Source: an uncultured Bacteroidales bacterium
Lineage (GTDB): Bacteria; Bacteroidota; Bacteroidia; Bacteroidales; F082
DNA: 8,597 bases
Direction: 5' to 3'
Assembly: GCA_937902805.1 (NCBI GenBank)
Contig: CALEMB010000074.1
Coordinates: 1-8,597 of the forward strand
The position numbers were made by a program, and so were the translations under genes. The notes beneath the pieces are model-generated. The model did no database searches. It saw only the letters and a program-made list of their open reading frames with translations, and was not told the DNA's origin. This document shows, in pieces, positions 1 to 6,174 of this stretch. Position 1 is the stretch's first letter; every line of letters starts with the position of its first letter.

Positions 1-608
1 CGATGTACCTGGCCGACTTCATCGACGTGTTCTGCGACCAGGGCTTTTTCACTGTCGAGGATACGGAGCGCATCCTCATGGCGGGCATCAAATACGGCAT
101 GAGGCCGAAAATCCACGCCAACGAAATGGCCATCTCGGGCGGCGTGCAGGTGGGCGTGAAATATGGCGCCATCTCCGTCGACCATTTGGAACAGATGGGC
201 GACGAGGAAATCGAGTGTCTGAAAGACACCGAAACCATGCCGACCGTATTGCCGGGCTGCGCTTTCTTCCTGAATCTGCCACTTTCGCCAGCGCGAAAGA
301 TGATAGAAGCTGGGCTGCCCGTGGCCATGGCATCCGACTTCAACCCAGGCACTTCGCCTTCGGGCAACATGCAGCTCATCCTCTCGATGGCCTGCATCCG
401 CTATCGCCTGACACCCGAAGAGGCTTTGAATGCCACCACCTTGAACACAGCCTACGCCATGGGCGTGAGTGACGAAGTAGGTAGCATCACCAAGGGCAAA
501 CTCGCCAACCTCATCGTCACCCAGCCGATGACCCAGCTGGAGTTTATGCCCTATTATTATGGCGCCAACAAAGTCGCCAAGATGATTCTTAATGGTAAAT
601 TTGTATGA
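1..608 (+). CDS. hutI: Imidazolonepropionase, C-terminal part (5' end outside window)
   Basis: This enzyme hydrolyses 4-imidazolone-5-propionate to N-formimino-L-glutamate in the cytoplasm, the third step of histidine degradation. The visible 201 residues are roughly the C-terminal half of a protein that is usually a little over 400 residues. The reading frame enters from the left edge, so the ATG at position 3 is an internal Met. The amidohydrolase active-site pattern is clear. KIHANE supplies a metal-ligand His (local residue 38) and a catalytic Glu (41). VDHLE supplies His 61. ASDFNPGTSP supplies the metal/catalytic Asp (112). The His-to-His spacing of 23 matches Bacillus subtilis HutI as I recall it. 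The end is intact, with the usual KLANLIV motif and a final TGA. The product feeds FtcD, encoded from 3894, although two envelope genes lie between. The identification is firm; only the N-terminus is unseen. Confidence 0.95.
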   Translation, partial: MYLADFIDVFCDQGFFTVEDTERILMAGIKYGMRPKIHANEMAISGGVQVGVKYGAISVDHLEQMGDEEIECLKDTETMPTVLPGCAFFLNLPLSPARKMIEAGLPVAMASDFNPGTSPSGNMQLILSMACIRYRLTPEEALNATTLNTAYAMGVSDEVGSITKGKLANLIVTQPMTQLEFMPYYYGANKVAKMILNGKFV

Positions 609-616
609 CCAGTGTC

Positions 617-687
617 CTCCTTTGTCGTCATTGCGGGCGGTTGGTGAGTCTGTCGAACCACGACCCCGCAATCTCCTGACAAAGGGG
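617..687. repeat. Composite palindrome in the hutI-lipoprotein spacer
   Basis: The spacer folds into a long two-part stem. The outer arm 617-626 pairs with 678-687 (10 bp, one G-U). After a small internal loop, 630-637 (ATTGCGGG) pairs with 665-672 (CCCGCAAT) over 8 bp. Inside this lies a second short inverted pair, TGGT at 642-645 with ACCA at 657-660. No T-run follows, so it is not a classic intrinsic terminator. It resembles the small dispersed palindromic repeats common in Bacteroidota spacers, and the inner part around GTCGAACCA looks like a separate repeat type nested in the outer one. Those family comparisons are from memory. In mRNA the stem could protect the 3' end of the hut message or uncouple it from the downstream gene. 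Confidence 0.6.
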
Positions 688-713
688 AAAGGCCAATAAT
701 GGATGGAAAACTT

Positions 714-2234
714 ATGAAAATCTGTGAAACTATATTGCCTGTTCTACTTGCAGTGACTCTTTTGGCTTCCTGCAAGAAAAACCATTACGACGTGACCAAC
801 GTGCATGGCATCAACGCCCAAGGTGAGGTGTTGCTGCCCATTGGCTCCAAAACACTCACCATAATGGATATGATGGAGCGTTTTCAGATGGACAGTCTCA
901 TCACTTGCTCCGACGACGGAGGCCTCTCGCTCGACTACTATTACGAAGGTCTCGGTGTGCTGAGCGGCGAGGAGCTACTGCGATTCAAGGACTTGCACTT
1001 TGAGGAGCATTATTCGATGATCAATCCTCATGTGGAGATACCGTCATTTGATACGGTGATGGAATTCGAGAGTGCCGTAGCGTTCCAGGCCGATCATATT
1101 GAGGTCTTTGATGCCAAGATGAAGTCGGGACAATTCGATTTTACCATCACTACCAATAACGGTGTGTTGCGGCGCGTGACGCTCAGCAGCCCGAACATCA
1201 AGGATGCCGCGGGTAACGACTTCGTGATGGACTTTTATCCTCAGGAGGGTCATTTTGGCTTCAACCTTGAGGGCCTGCATTGCCATACCGAAATAGCCAA
1301 CTCACTGACCTTCAGCTATAAGTTGTATTTCACTTATTTGGCGACGACAGATCCCGATTTGTATGTCGACTTTAAGCTGGATGGCAGCGACGTGGCTTTC
1401 CGTGAGATGACGGGATACCTGGAGCCTTACGACTCACGTAACCGACTCGACACGACCTTTATCCTGTTTCCGCGCAAACTTTCGGGCACACTCGACGTGC
1501 GTGATGTCATGATGCGCATCAGCGAACGCAACACCTTTGGCGTGGATGCCCGCCTTATCGTCGATACAGCCCTGATCGCATGTGAAGGCGTTGCGCCCTA
1601 TTCCCTCTTCGATCCCATGCCTTTGGTGGTGGAGTTGCCGGCACAGAATACATTCAACGAGGTCTTTAACCAGACCCTTAGCGGTGAAATTGCGCCCAAA
1701 GGTGGTGAAGTCAAGACATCGTCGCTCTTTATCGTCAATGCTTCGGGCGCTGAAGACTTAATTACCGTTTACGACTCAAGCAATCTCGATGTGAGGGTCG
1801 ACATTTCGCTGCCCTTCTCGTTTGTCGTCAATGATGTGCAGTATCTCGACACCGTCAATCTGGACCTTGCCGAGATAGAGCTGCCCGACTTGATTGAGCA
1901 GCTGACCCTTGACTTGGCTTTCAACTCCACACTGCCCGTTGATTTGATGGGGCAGTTCTATATGTATGACTCTGAACACGATATGATTACCGACACCCTC
2001 GTCGGTGATGGCAAGTTGATAGAGGCTTCGTTTGACGGTCAACCTACCCATACGTCGCTTAGCTTCGACATCACTGAGGAAAGGATTGAAAAGGTGATGC
2101 ATTCTGACCGCATCATCATGCGATATGTGCTGGATACCGAAGCCCACAACGTGAAGCTGAATGCCGACCAAAGGTTGTCGTTGTTTGTGAAAGCCAAAGT
2201 GAAATATAATACTGTTGTTGAATTTAATGATTAA
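714..2234 (+). CDS. Uncharacterised lipoprotein, partner of the downstream outer-membrane protein
   Basis: I do not recognise a named family. The N-terminus is a lipoprotein signal: MK start, a hydrophobic stretch (TILPVLLAVTLLAS), then lipobox LASC with the lipidated Cys at residue 20, followed by KK. I chose ATG 714 because it gives a compact 20-residue signal; an in-frame ATG at 699 would add five residues ahead of it. The mature part (about 486 residues) has no transmembrane segment. It is rich in alternating hydrophobic/polar stretches with many Asp, Thr and Ser, which suggests several beta-sandwich repeats. There are four further Cys residues but no metal-site spacing or catalytic motif. 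The stop codon lies 4 nt before the next start, so the pair is almost certainly co-translated, and a periplasm-facing or surface lipoprotein working with that outer-membrane protein is the natural inference. No promoter box is evident in 609-713. Confidence 0.85.
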   Translation: MKICETILPVLLAVTLLASCKKNHYDVTNVHGINAQGEVLLPIGSKTLTIMDMMERFQMDSLITCSDDGGLSLDYYYEGLGVLSGEELLRFKDLHFEEHYSMINPHVEIPSFDTVMEFESAVAFQADHIEVFDAKMKSGQFDFTITTNNGVLRRVTLSSPNIKDAAGNDFVMDFYPQEGHFGFNLEGLHCHTEIANSLTFSYKLYFTYLATTDPDLYVDFKLDGSDVAFREMTGYLEPYDSRNRLDTTFILFPRKLSGTLDVRDVMMRISERNTFGVDARLIVDTALIACEGVAPYSLFDPMPLVVELPAQNTFNEVFNQTLSGEIAPKGGEVKTSSLFIVNASGAEDLITVYDSSNLDVRVDISLPFSFVVNDVQYLDTVNLDLAEIELPDLIEQLTLDLAFNSTLPVDLMGQFYMYDSEHDMITDTLVGDGKLIEASFDGQPTHTSLSFDITEERIEKVMHSDRIIMRYVLDTEAHNVKLNADQRLSLFVKAKVKYNTVVEFND

Positions 2235-2238
2235 GAAG

Positions 2239-3645
2239 ATGAAAAAGATTAAAGCAATAGTGTTCGTTTTGGCCTTGCTGGCGGGCATCGTCGCCGCTCA
2301 GGCACAGGAGGTGTCGCCCGTCGACTTCATGCGTTATAACCCTTATCAGACGAAAACTAACCCCGCCACCGACCTGCCCTACAAAACTGTGGTGTCGGCT
2401 GTCATCGGCAACATTGGCTTGGATATACAGAACACCTCGCTGCGCTACGACAATCTCTTTGAATTCGACGCGCAAGGTAGCCCCGCCACCATCAATCTGA
2501 GGCAGTTTGCGAACAGCCTGAAAGAGAAAAACTTCTTGGGTGTCAACTTTAATATGGACTTGTTTACGCTGTATCTCCGCCTCAATGAGAAATCATACTT
2601 AACCATCAACTATGGTATGAAGGCTCAGGCCGACGCGAAGATAAACGATGGCCTGTTCAAGTTATTGGCCTATGGCAACTCCGCCTTTGTGGGGGAGAAC
2701 AACCCCGCCGTTGTCAACATGGATTTGAACGCGATGGCGTACCAAGAACTCGCCGTGGGCTACCAAAGGAACATCACCGACAAGCTGTCGCTGGGCTTCC
2801 GTGGCAAGTTGCTGTTTGGCTTTGCCGACATCAGGACCGACGCCATCGACGCGAAGCTGTTCACCGATGCCGATTCTTACGCGCTGCGTTTGGAGGAAAG
2901 CATCGCCATGCGGGCCTCGATGCCTCGGGCAATCTATGCCCAGGACGGCCAGCTGATGATGAATGGACCGTTTAAGTTCAATGAATTTTTTGGTAACCCT
3001 GGTTTTGCCGTCGACCTGGCCGCTGAATATCGCTTCACCGACAAGTTCAGCCTCGTGGCTGCCGTCAACGACTTGGGCTTCATCCATTGGGGCAAGAACA
3101 ATTTAGAGGTGAATAGTCAAATCAACGACGCAGGACAGTTTTATGACAATGGTGCCTTCCTTTTCGAAGGCATGGACATTGACCAGCTGCAGCGCGTCAT
3201 CGCTGACGAGTGGTACCGCGAGCAGTTTTTTGACACCTTGCAGCAGTATTTTCAGGTCGGGGTCGACAATATGGGAGCCTACAACACCATGCTGAACACC
3301 AACATTTTGTTGCGTGGCAACCTCGATATCAACCCCAGCCACCGCTTCAGCGCGCAGGTGCAGGGGCGTTTCCTTGGCAGCGGCTTCCGTCCCGCCATGA
3401 CCTTGGCTTACTGTGGCTCGTTCATCAACCATTTTAATGTTTGCGCCACCTATACCGTCATGCCAGGCAGCTATGACAATATCGGCTTAGGCCTCTCCGC
3501 AATGATTGGAGCCTGTAATATCTATTTGACCACCAATAATCTCATAGGCCTATTCAAGCCCATGAATGCAAGTGGATTCAACGCGCAGGTGGGTATTGTC
3601 TTCAATGTGTGGATGCCGGAGAGGAAAATGGCTGGAGCGAAATAG
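2239..3645 (+). CDS. DUF5723-like outer-membrane beta-barrel protein
   Basis: This is a secreted protein of 468 residues. It starts with a type I signal peptide (MKKIKAIVFVLALLAGIVA, likely cut at AQA-QE near residue 22). ATG 2239 is preferred over upstream in-frame ATG codons at 2215 and 2227 because it gives the standard short positive n-region and leaves a 4-nt gap after the lipoprotein stop. The body has the pattern I associate with DUF5723 proteins of Bacteroidota. There is an early NPYQTKTNPATDLP segment, then a GNIGLDIQNTS stretch, a KNFLGVNFNMDLF region, an AVGYQRNITDKLSLGFRGKLLFGFA motif, and later amphipathic beta-strand segments ending in aromatic residues (for example VAAVNDLGFIHWG). 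These features suit an outer-membrane barrel. The substrate and role are unknown. Family assignment is from remembered sequence resemblance and is less certain than the outer-membrane localisation. Confidence 0.82.
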   Translation: MKKIKAIVFVLALLAGIVAAQAQEVSPVDFMRYNPYQTKTNPATDLPYKTVVSAVIGNIGLDIQNTSLRYDNLFEFDAQGSPATINLRQFANSLKEKNFLGVNFNMDLFTLYLRLNEKSYLTINYGMKAQADAKINDGLFKLLAYGNSAFVGENNPAVVNMDLNAMAYQELAVGYQRNITDKLSLGFRGKLLFGFADIRTDAIDAKLFTDADSYALRLEESIAMRASMPRAIYAQDGQLMMNGPFKFNEFFGNPGFAVDLAAEYRFTDKFSLVAAVNDLGFIHWGKNNLEVNSQINDAGQFYDNGAFLFEGMDIDQLQRVIADEWYREQFFDTLQQYFQVGVDNMGAYNTMLNTNILLRGNLDINPSHRFSAQVQGRFLGSGFRPAMTLAYCGSFINHFNVCATYTVMPGSYDNIGLGLSAMIGACNIYLTTNNLIGLFKPMNASGFNAQVGIVFNVWMPERKMAGAK

Positions 3646-3695
3646 GAGGAAACATAATCCTCTGAAACGAATTCTTTTCGTATTGAAAAAAGCCT

Positions 3696-3703
3696 TACCT
3701 TTG
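3696..3703 (+). promoter_or_regulatory. Bacteroidota -7 promoter box for ftcD
   Basis: TACCTTTG is an exact match to the Bacteroidota primary-sigma -7 consensus TAnnTTTG, and it continues with CAGC exactly as in the rpmG promoter at 5633. A clear -33 TTTG is not present at the expected 19-21 nt upstream; only a T-rich TTCTTTT stretch lies near there. Transcription would start near 3708-3711, giving a leader of about 185 nt before the ftcD ATG. Confidence 0.6.
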
Positions 3704-3707
3704 CAGC

Positions 3708-3893
3708 GGCAAACAGGGGCTGAGATTCCCCTGCGGGGAATGGAGTGGTGTGCAGTTGTTTATAAGCGGCGGCTTGAGGTTTTGACCTATTGGAAGACGC
3801 CCGAGGCCGCCGCGGTATACAAAACGATCAAACTCCATTCTCGAAGAGAATCTCAATCTTGAATCTTGAATTTTAAATATTAAATCAACCGAT
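3708..3893 (+). promoter_or_regulatory. Structured 5' leader of ftcD (candidate cis-regulatory RNA)
   Basis: The long untranslated region between the -7 box and ftcD carries several complementary segments. Helix A is CAGGGG (3714-3719) with CCCCTG (3728-3733), closing loop CTGAGATT. Competing helix B is ATTCCCC (3725-3731) with GGGGAAT (3735-3741), loop TGC; A and B share the CCCC and cannot coexist. Helix C is 3738-3746 with 3832-3840 (9 bp, GAATGGAGT/ACTCCATTC), a long-range closing stem that competes with B. Nested inside it, helix D is 3766-3775 with 3804-3813 (10 bp, one G-U, very GC-rich), and AGGT/ACCT (3777-3780/3785-3788) forms a small hairpin within it. Finally ATTCTC (3837-3842) can pair with GAGAAT (3846-3851) and would compete with C. 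Mutually exclusive helices suggest a switch. The CTGAGA motif recalls TPP riboswitches, but the rest of that consensus is absent. No known class was recognised. Confidence 0.45.
3849..3886 (+). repeat. AT-rich heptad repeat directly upstream of ftcD
   Basis: After a leading 6-nt AATCTC, four consecutive 7-nt units run AATCTTG, AATCTTG, AATTTTA and AATATTA, followed by AATC. The array ends 7 nt before the ftcD ATG. The first two units are identical and the later two diverge by substitution without changing the 7-nt phase. It occupies the position where translation-enhancing A/T-rich, unstructured sequence is expected in Bacteroidota, so it may help ribosome access. Confidence 0.6.
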
Positions 3894-5594
3894 ATGAAAC
3901 AACTCATCGAATGCGTGCCGAATATCAGCGAAGGCCGCGATAAAAACATCATTGACCAAGTAACCGCTGAAATCGAGAAAGTGGAAGGCGTCAAGCTGCT
4001 GGACGTGGATCCCGGCATGACCACCAACCGCACCGTCATCACCTTCGTGGGTGAGCCTGAGCCTGTGTGCGAAGCCGCCTACCGTGTGGTGAAGAAAGCT
4101 GCCGAGCTCATCGACATGAGCCAGCACCACGGTGCCCACCCGCGCCAAGGCGCCACCGACGTGTGCCCCCTCATCCCCGTGAGCAACATTACCATGGAAG
4201 AAGTGGTCGAGTACGCCCACAAGCTGGGCAAACGCCTCGGCGAAGAACTGAACATCCCGATTTACTGCTACGAAGAGGCTGCCTACATCAAGGAGCGCCG
4301 CAACCTGGCCTATTGCCGCACGGGTGAATACGAGTCCCTGTCCTCGCGCCTCGGTACGGAGCAGTGGAAGCCCGACTTCGGCCCCAACGAATGGAATGAG
4401 CACGTGGCCCACACGGGTGCCACCCAAGTGGGTGCCCGCGACTTCCTCGTGGCCATCAACTATAACCTCAACACCACCTCGACGCGCCGCGCCAACGCCA
4501 TCGCTTTCGACGTGCGCGAAAAGGGTCGCCCGATGCGCGAAGGCGGCAAGGTGACCGGCAAGCCTATGAAGGACGAAAACGGCAACCCGATTATGATTCC
4601 CGGCACGCTGAAAGCCACTAAGGCCATCGGCTGGTTCATCGAGGACTACGGCATCGCCCAGGTGTCGATGAACATCACTAACATCAGCATTTCTCCCGTG
4701 CATGTCTGCTTCGAGGAGGTCTGTGCCAAGGCCGCTGCCCGTGGCGTGCGTGTCACCGGTTGCGAAATCGTTGGCCTTGTGCCTAAGAAGGTGCTGATGG
4801 ACGCTGGCAGGTTCTACCTGGCCAAGCAACAACGCAGCCTAGGCATAAGCGAAGAGGAAATCATGAAGATCGCCATCAAGTCTATGGGCCTCGACGACCT
4901 GAAGCCCTTCGACCCGAAGGAAAAGGTCATCGAATACCTCATTGAAGATCACACCCAAAAGAAACTCGTCGACATGACTTGCACAGGCTTCGCCAACGAG
5001 ACCGCAAGCGAGAGTCCCGCTCCTGGTGGCGGCTCCATCTCGGCCTACATGGGTGCCCTCGGTGCTTCGCTGGCCACTATGGTCGCCAACCTGTCGTCGC
5101 ACAAGCCGGGCTGGGACGAGCGTTGGGAGGAATTCTCCAACTGGGCTGTCAAGGGTCAGGCCATCAAAGACGAATTGCTTGAACTGGTTGATGAGGACAC
5201 CAATGCCTTCAATAAGATTATGGAAGCTTTCGGTCTGCCGAAGAAGACCGACGAGGAGAAGGCTGCCCGCACGCAAGCCATCCAGGATGCCACCAAATAT
5301 GCCACCCAGGTGCCTTTCCACACGATGAAGGCTGCCTTTAAGGCCTTTGAGGTTGTCCGCGCCATGGCTGAGACGGGTAATCCGAACTCCGTCACCGACG
5401 CTGGAGTGGGTGCTTTGTGCGCTCGTTCGGCCGTCATCGGTGCCCATTTGAACGTCAAAATCAACGCTGCATCGCTCAAAGACGAGGCTTTCAAGACCGA
5501 AATTTTGAAGGAAGCTGCCGAAATCGAAGCTGCTGCTCTTGTGCAAGAGGCTGAAATTCTGCAAATTGTGAATAAGGTCATCCAAGGAGAATAA
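3894..5594 (+). CDS. ftcD: Bifunctional glutamate formiminotransferase / formimidoyl-THF cyclodeaminase
   Basis: This 566-residue cytoplasmic enzyme completes histidine breakdown. The transferase domain moves the formimino group of formiminoglutamate to tetrahydrofolate, releasing glutamate. The cyclodeaminase domain then makes 5,10-methenyl-THF and ammonia, feeding the one-carbon pool. The N-terminal part (about 1-330) opens with the family signature ECVPNISEGRD and carries GAHPRQGATDVCPLIPV, placing the catalytic His at residue 82, the number used for mammalian FTCD. The C-terminal part (about 350-566) holds the cyclodeaminase glycine-rich segment SPAPGGGSISAYMGALGASL and the VTDAGVGALCARSA motif. 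The length is slightly above mammalian FTCD (541), consistent with loop insertions near residues 218-245 (GKPMKDENGNPI). Start ATG 3894 gives the canonical MKQLIECVPNI and has no Shine-Dalgarno. It is functionally linked to hutI but has its own promoter box and a structured leader. Confidence 0.96.
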   Translation: MKQLIECVPNISEGRDKNIIDQVTAEIEKVEGVKLLDVDPGMTTNRTVITFVGEPEPVCEAAYRVVKKAAELIDMSQHHGAHPRQGATDVCPLIPVSNITMEEVVEYAHKLGKRLGEELNIPIYCYEEAAYIKERRNLAYCRTGEYESLSSRLGTEQWKPDFGPNEWNEHVAHTGATQVGARDFLVAINYNLNTTSTRRANAIAFDVREKGRPMREGGKVTGKPMKDENGNPIMIPGTLKATKAIGWFIEDYGIAQVSMNITNISISPVHVCFEEVCAKAAARGVRVTGCEIVGLVPKKVLMDAGRFYLAKQQRSLGISEEEIMKIAIKSMGLDDLKPFDPKEKVIEYLIEDHTQKKLVDMTCTGFANETASESPAPGGGSISAYMGALGASLATMVANLSSHKPGWDERWEEFSNWAVKGQAIKDELLELVDEDTNAFNKIMEAFGLPKKTDEEKAARTQAIQDATKYATQVPFHTMKAAFKAFEVVRAMAETGNPNSVTDAGVGALCARSAVIGAHLNVKINAASLKDEAFKTEILKEAAEIEAAALVQEAEILQIVNKVIQGE

Positions 5595-5609
5595 AATTTT
5601 GTGAAAACG

Positions 5610-5640
5610 GTTGCGGGTATATGAAAAAGTTGTACTTTTG
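5610..5640 (+). promoter_or_regulatory. Promoter of the rpmG-DUF4295 unit
   Basis: The -7 box TACTTTTG (5633-5640) fits TAnnTTTG exactly. It is preceded, with a 19-nt spacer, by GTTG (5610-5613), a 3-of-4 match to the -33 TTTG. The trailing CAGC is shared with the ftcD -7 region. Transcription would start near 5645, leaving about 22 nt of leader. That leader contains GGAAG (5656-5660) 7 nt before the rpmG ATG, a weak Shine-Dalgarno-like motif, unusual in this phylum. Confidence 0.75.
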
Positions 5641-5667
5641 CAGCCAAATTTGAAAGGAAGTAAAGCT

Positions 5668-5856
5668 ATGTCAAAGAAACAGAAAGATGCACGCGTGAAA
5701 GTCATTCTCGAATGCACTGAGCACAAGGCCAGCGGCATGCCCGGCACTTCGAGATACTACACCATGAAGAACAAGAAGAACACTCCCGACCGTTTGGAGT
5801 TGATGAAGTATAACCCGATCCTTAAGAGAATGACCCTCCACAAGGAGATTAAATAA
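5668..5856 (+). CDS. rpmG: Large-subunit ribosomal protein bL33
   Basis: This 62-residue basic protein of the 50S subunit binds 23S rRNA near the E site. The central segment LECTEHKASGMPGTSRYYT, followed by NKKNTPDRLELMKYNPILKR, is the bL33 core, and the protein ends at the usual HKEIK. Only one Cys is present (in LECTEH). The two CxxC pairs of zinc-binding bL33 are missing, so this is the zinc-independent form. ATG 5668 follows a good promoter. An upstream in-frame ATG at 5611 would overlap that promoter and add 19 unrelated residues, so it is rejected. It is followed after 9 nt by the DUF4295 gene. In other Bacteroidota, as I recall, rpmB (bL28) lies directly upstream; here ftcD occupies that place and no rpmB fits in the spacer. 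Confidence 0.96.
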   Translation: MSKKQKDARVKVILECTEHKASGMPGTSRYYTMKNKKNTPDRLELMKYNPILKRMTLHKEIK

Positions 5857-5865
5857 TTTAGAGTT

Positions 5866-6018
5866 ATGGCAAAGAAAGCTGTTGCTACCCTTCGTAGCTT
5901 AGACAAGACCTATAGCAAGATCATCAGAATGAAGCGTTCTGAGAAGACCGGTGCCTACTATTTCGAGGAGACCGTCGTTCCTGCCGACAAGGTGCAGGAG
6001 TTCCTTGCTAAGAGATAA
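5866..6018 (+). CDS. DUF4295 small basic protein, probable ribosomal protein bL38
   Basis: This is a 50-residue ORF starting MAKKAVATLRSLDKTYSK and ending EFLAKR. It is lysine-rich, has no Cys and has no membrane segment. Its position between rpmG and ftsY, with the segment KTGAYYFEETVVP, is typical of DUF4295, a family essentially confined to Bacteroidota. My recollection is that cryo-EM of a Flavobacterium ribosome assigned a phylum-specific large-subunit protein, bL38, to such a gene; I am fairly but not fully sure the two are the same. The ATG lies 9 nt after the rpmG stop, so the two are co-transcribed from the promoter at 5610-5640. An intrinsic terminator begins 24 nt past the stop, which keeps output matched to bL33 and separate from ftsY. 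Confidence 0.9.
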   Translation: MAKKAVATLRSLDKTYSKIIRMKRSEKTGAYYFEETVVPADKVQEFLAKR

Positions 6019-6042
6019 TTTGCGTAAATCGCAGAACAATAG

Positions 6043-6076
6043 AGCTTTTCCATAACCATTATGGGAGAGCTTTTTT
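6043..6076 (+). terminator. Intrinsic terminator after the rpmG-DUF4295 unit
   Basis: A 13-bp stem (6043-6055 with 6059-6071) has 11 Watson-Crick pairs and two G-U wobbles, a 3-nt loop CCA, and a run of six T at 6071-6076. It lies just after the DUF4295 stop and should end that ribosomal-protein transcript before ftsY. Confidence 0.85.
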
Positions 6077-6091
6077 GTGTTTGTATAATCG

Positions 6092-6160
6092 GACACGAGA
6101 CTGTCAGACACGAGACACGGGACCAATAGTCTCGCGTCTCGCGTCCCAAAGTCCCGCGTC
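6092..6160. repeat. Heptad palindrome upstream of ftsY (element 1)
   Basis: Two 32-nt arms (6092-6123 and 6129-6160) flank a 5-nt loop CAATA. Read in the same sense, each arm is a chain of units that begin GAC, of length 7, 8, 7, 7 and a terminal 3. The 7-nt units fit GACRCGR. After reverse-complementing the second arm, 24 of 32 positions agree. Six of the eight differences are A/G transitions. In a + strand RNA these give one G-U and five A-C apposition sites; in a - strand RNA they give five G-U pairs, so 29 of 32 pairs are possible on the - strand. The element ends 14 nt before the ftsY ATG. No T-run follows it. Confidence 0.8.
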
Positions 6161-6174
6161 AAAAATAGACAATC

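Noticed and set aside
1776..2288. 170-codon open frame on the - strand across the lipoprotein/DUF5723 junction
   Set aside because: It overlaps two well-supported + strand genes and has no own promoter or recognisable product.
3716..3735. TPP riboswitch suggested by GGGG followed by CTGAGA
   Set aside because: The other conserved parts of the THI box (the ACCTGATCTGG-like strand and the downstream GCG...AGGGA segment) are absent, and ftcD is not a thiamine gene.
3885..4832. Long open frame of 315 codons on the - strand opposite ftcD
   Set aside because: It mirrors the codon bias of ftcD, which is an unmistakable enzyme. The antisense translation is low-complexity, rich in His, Val, Gly and Ala, with no recognisable domain.
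4839..5747. 302-codon open frame on the - strand opposite the ftcD 3' half
   Set aside because: It is a shadow frame of the cyclodeaminase domain and runs across the rpmG promoter and the start of rpmG.
6084..6089. TATAAT as a -10 box for ftsY
   Set aside because: It matches the E. coli consensus, not the Bacteroidota one, and no suitable upstream element lies at the right distance; it directly follows the terminator T-run.
6092..6160. CRISPR array or integrase attachment site explaining the repeats
   Set aside because: Units are 7-8 nt without spacers and the arms are inverted, and there are no cas, integrase or transposase genes in the window.
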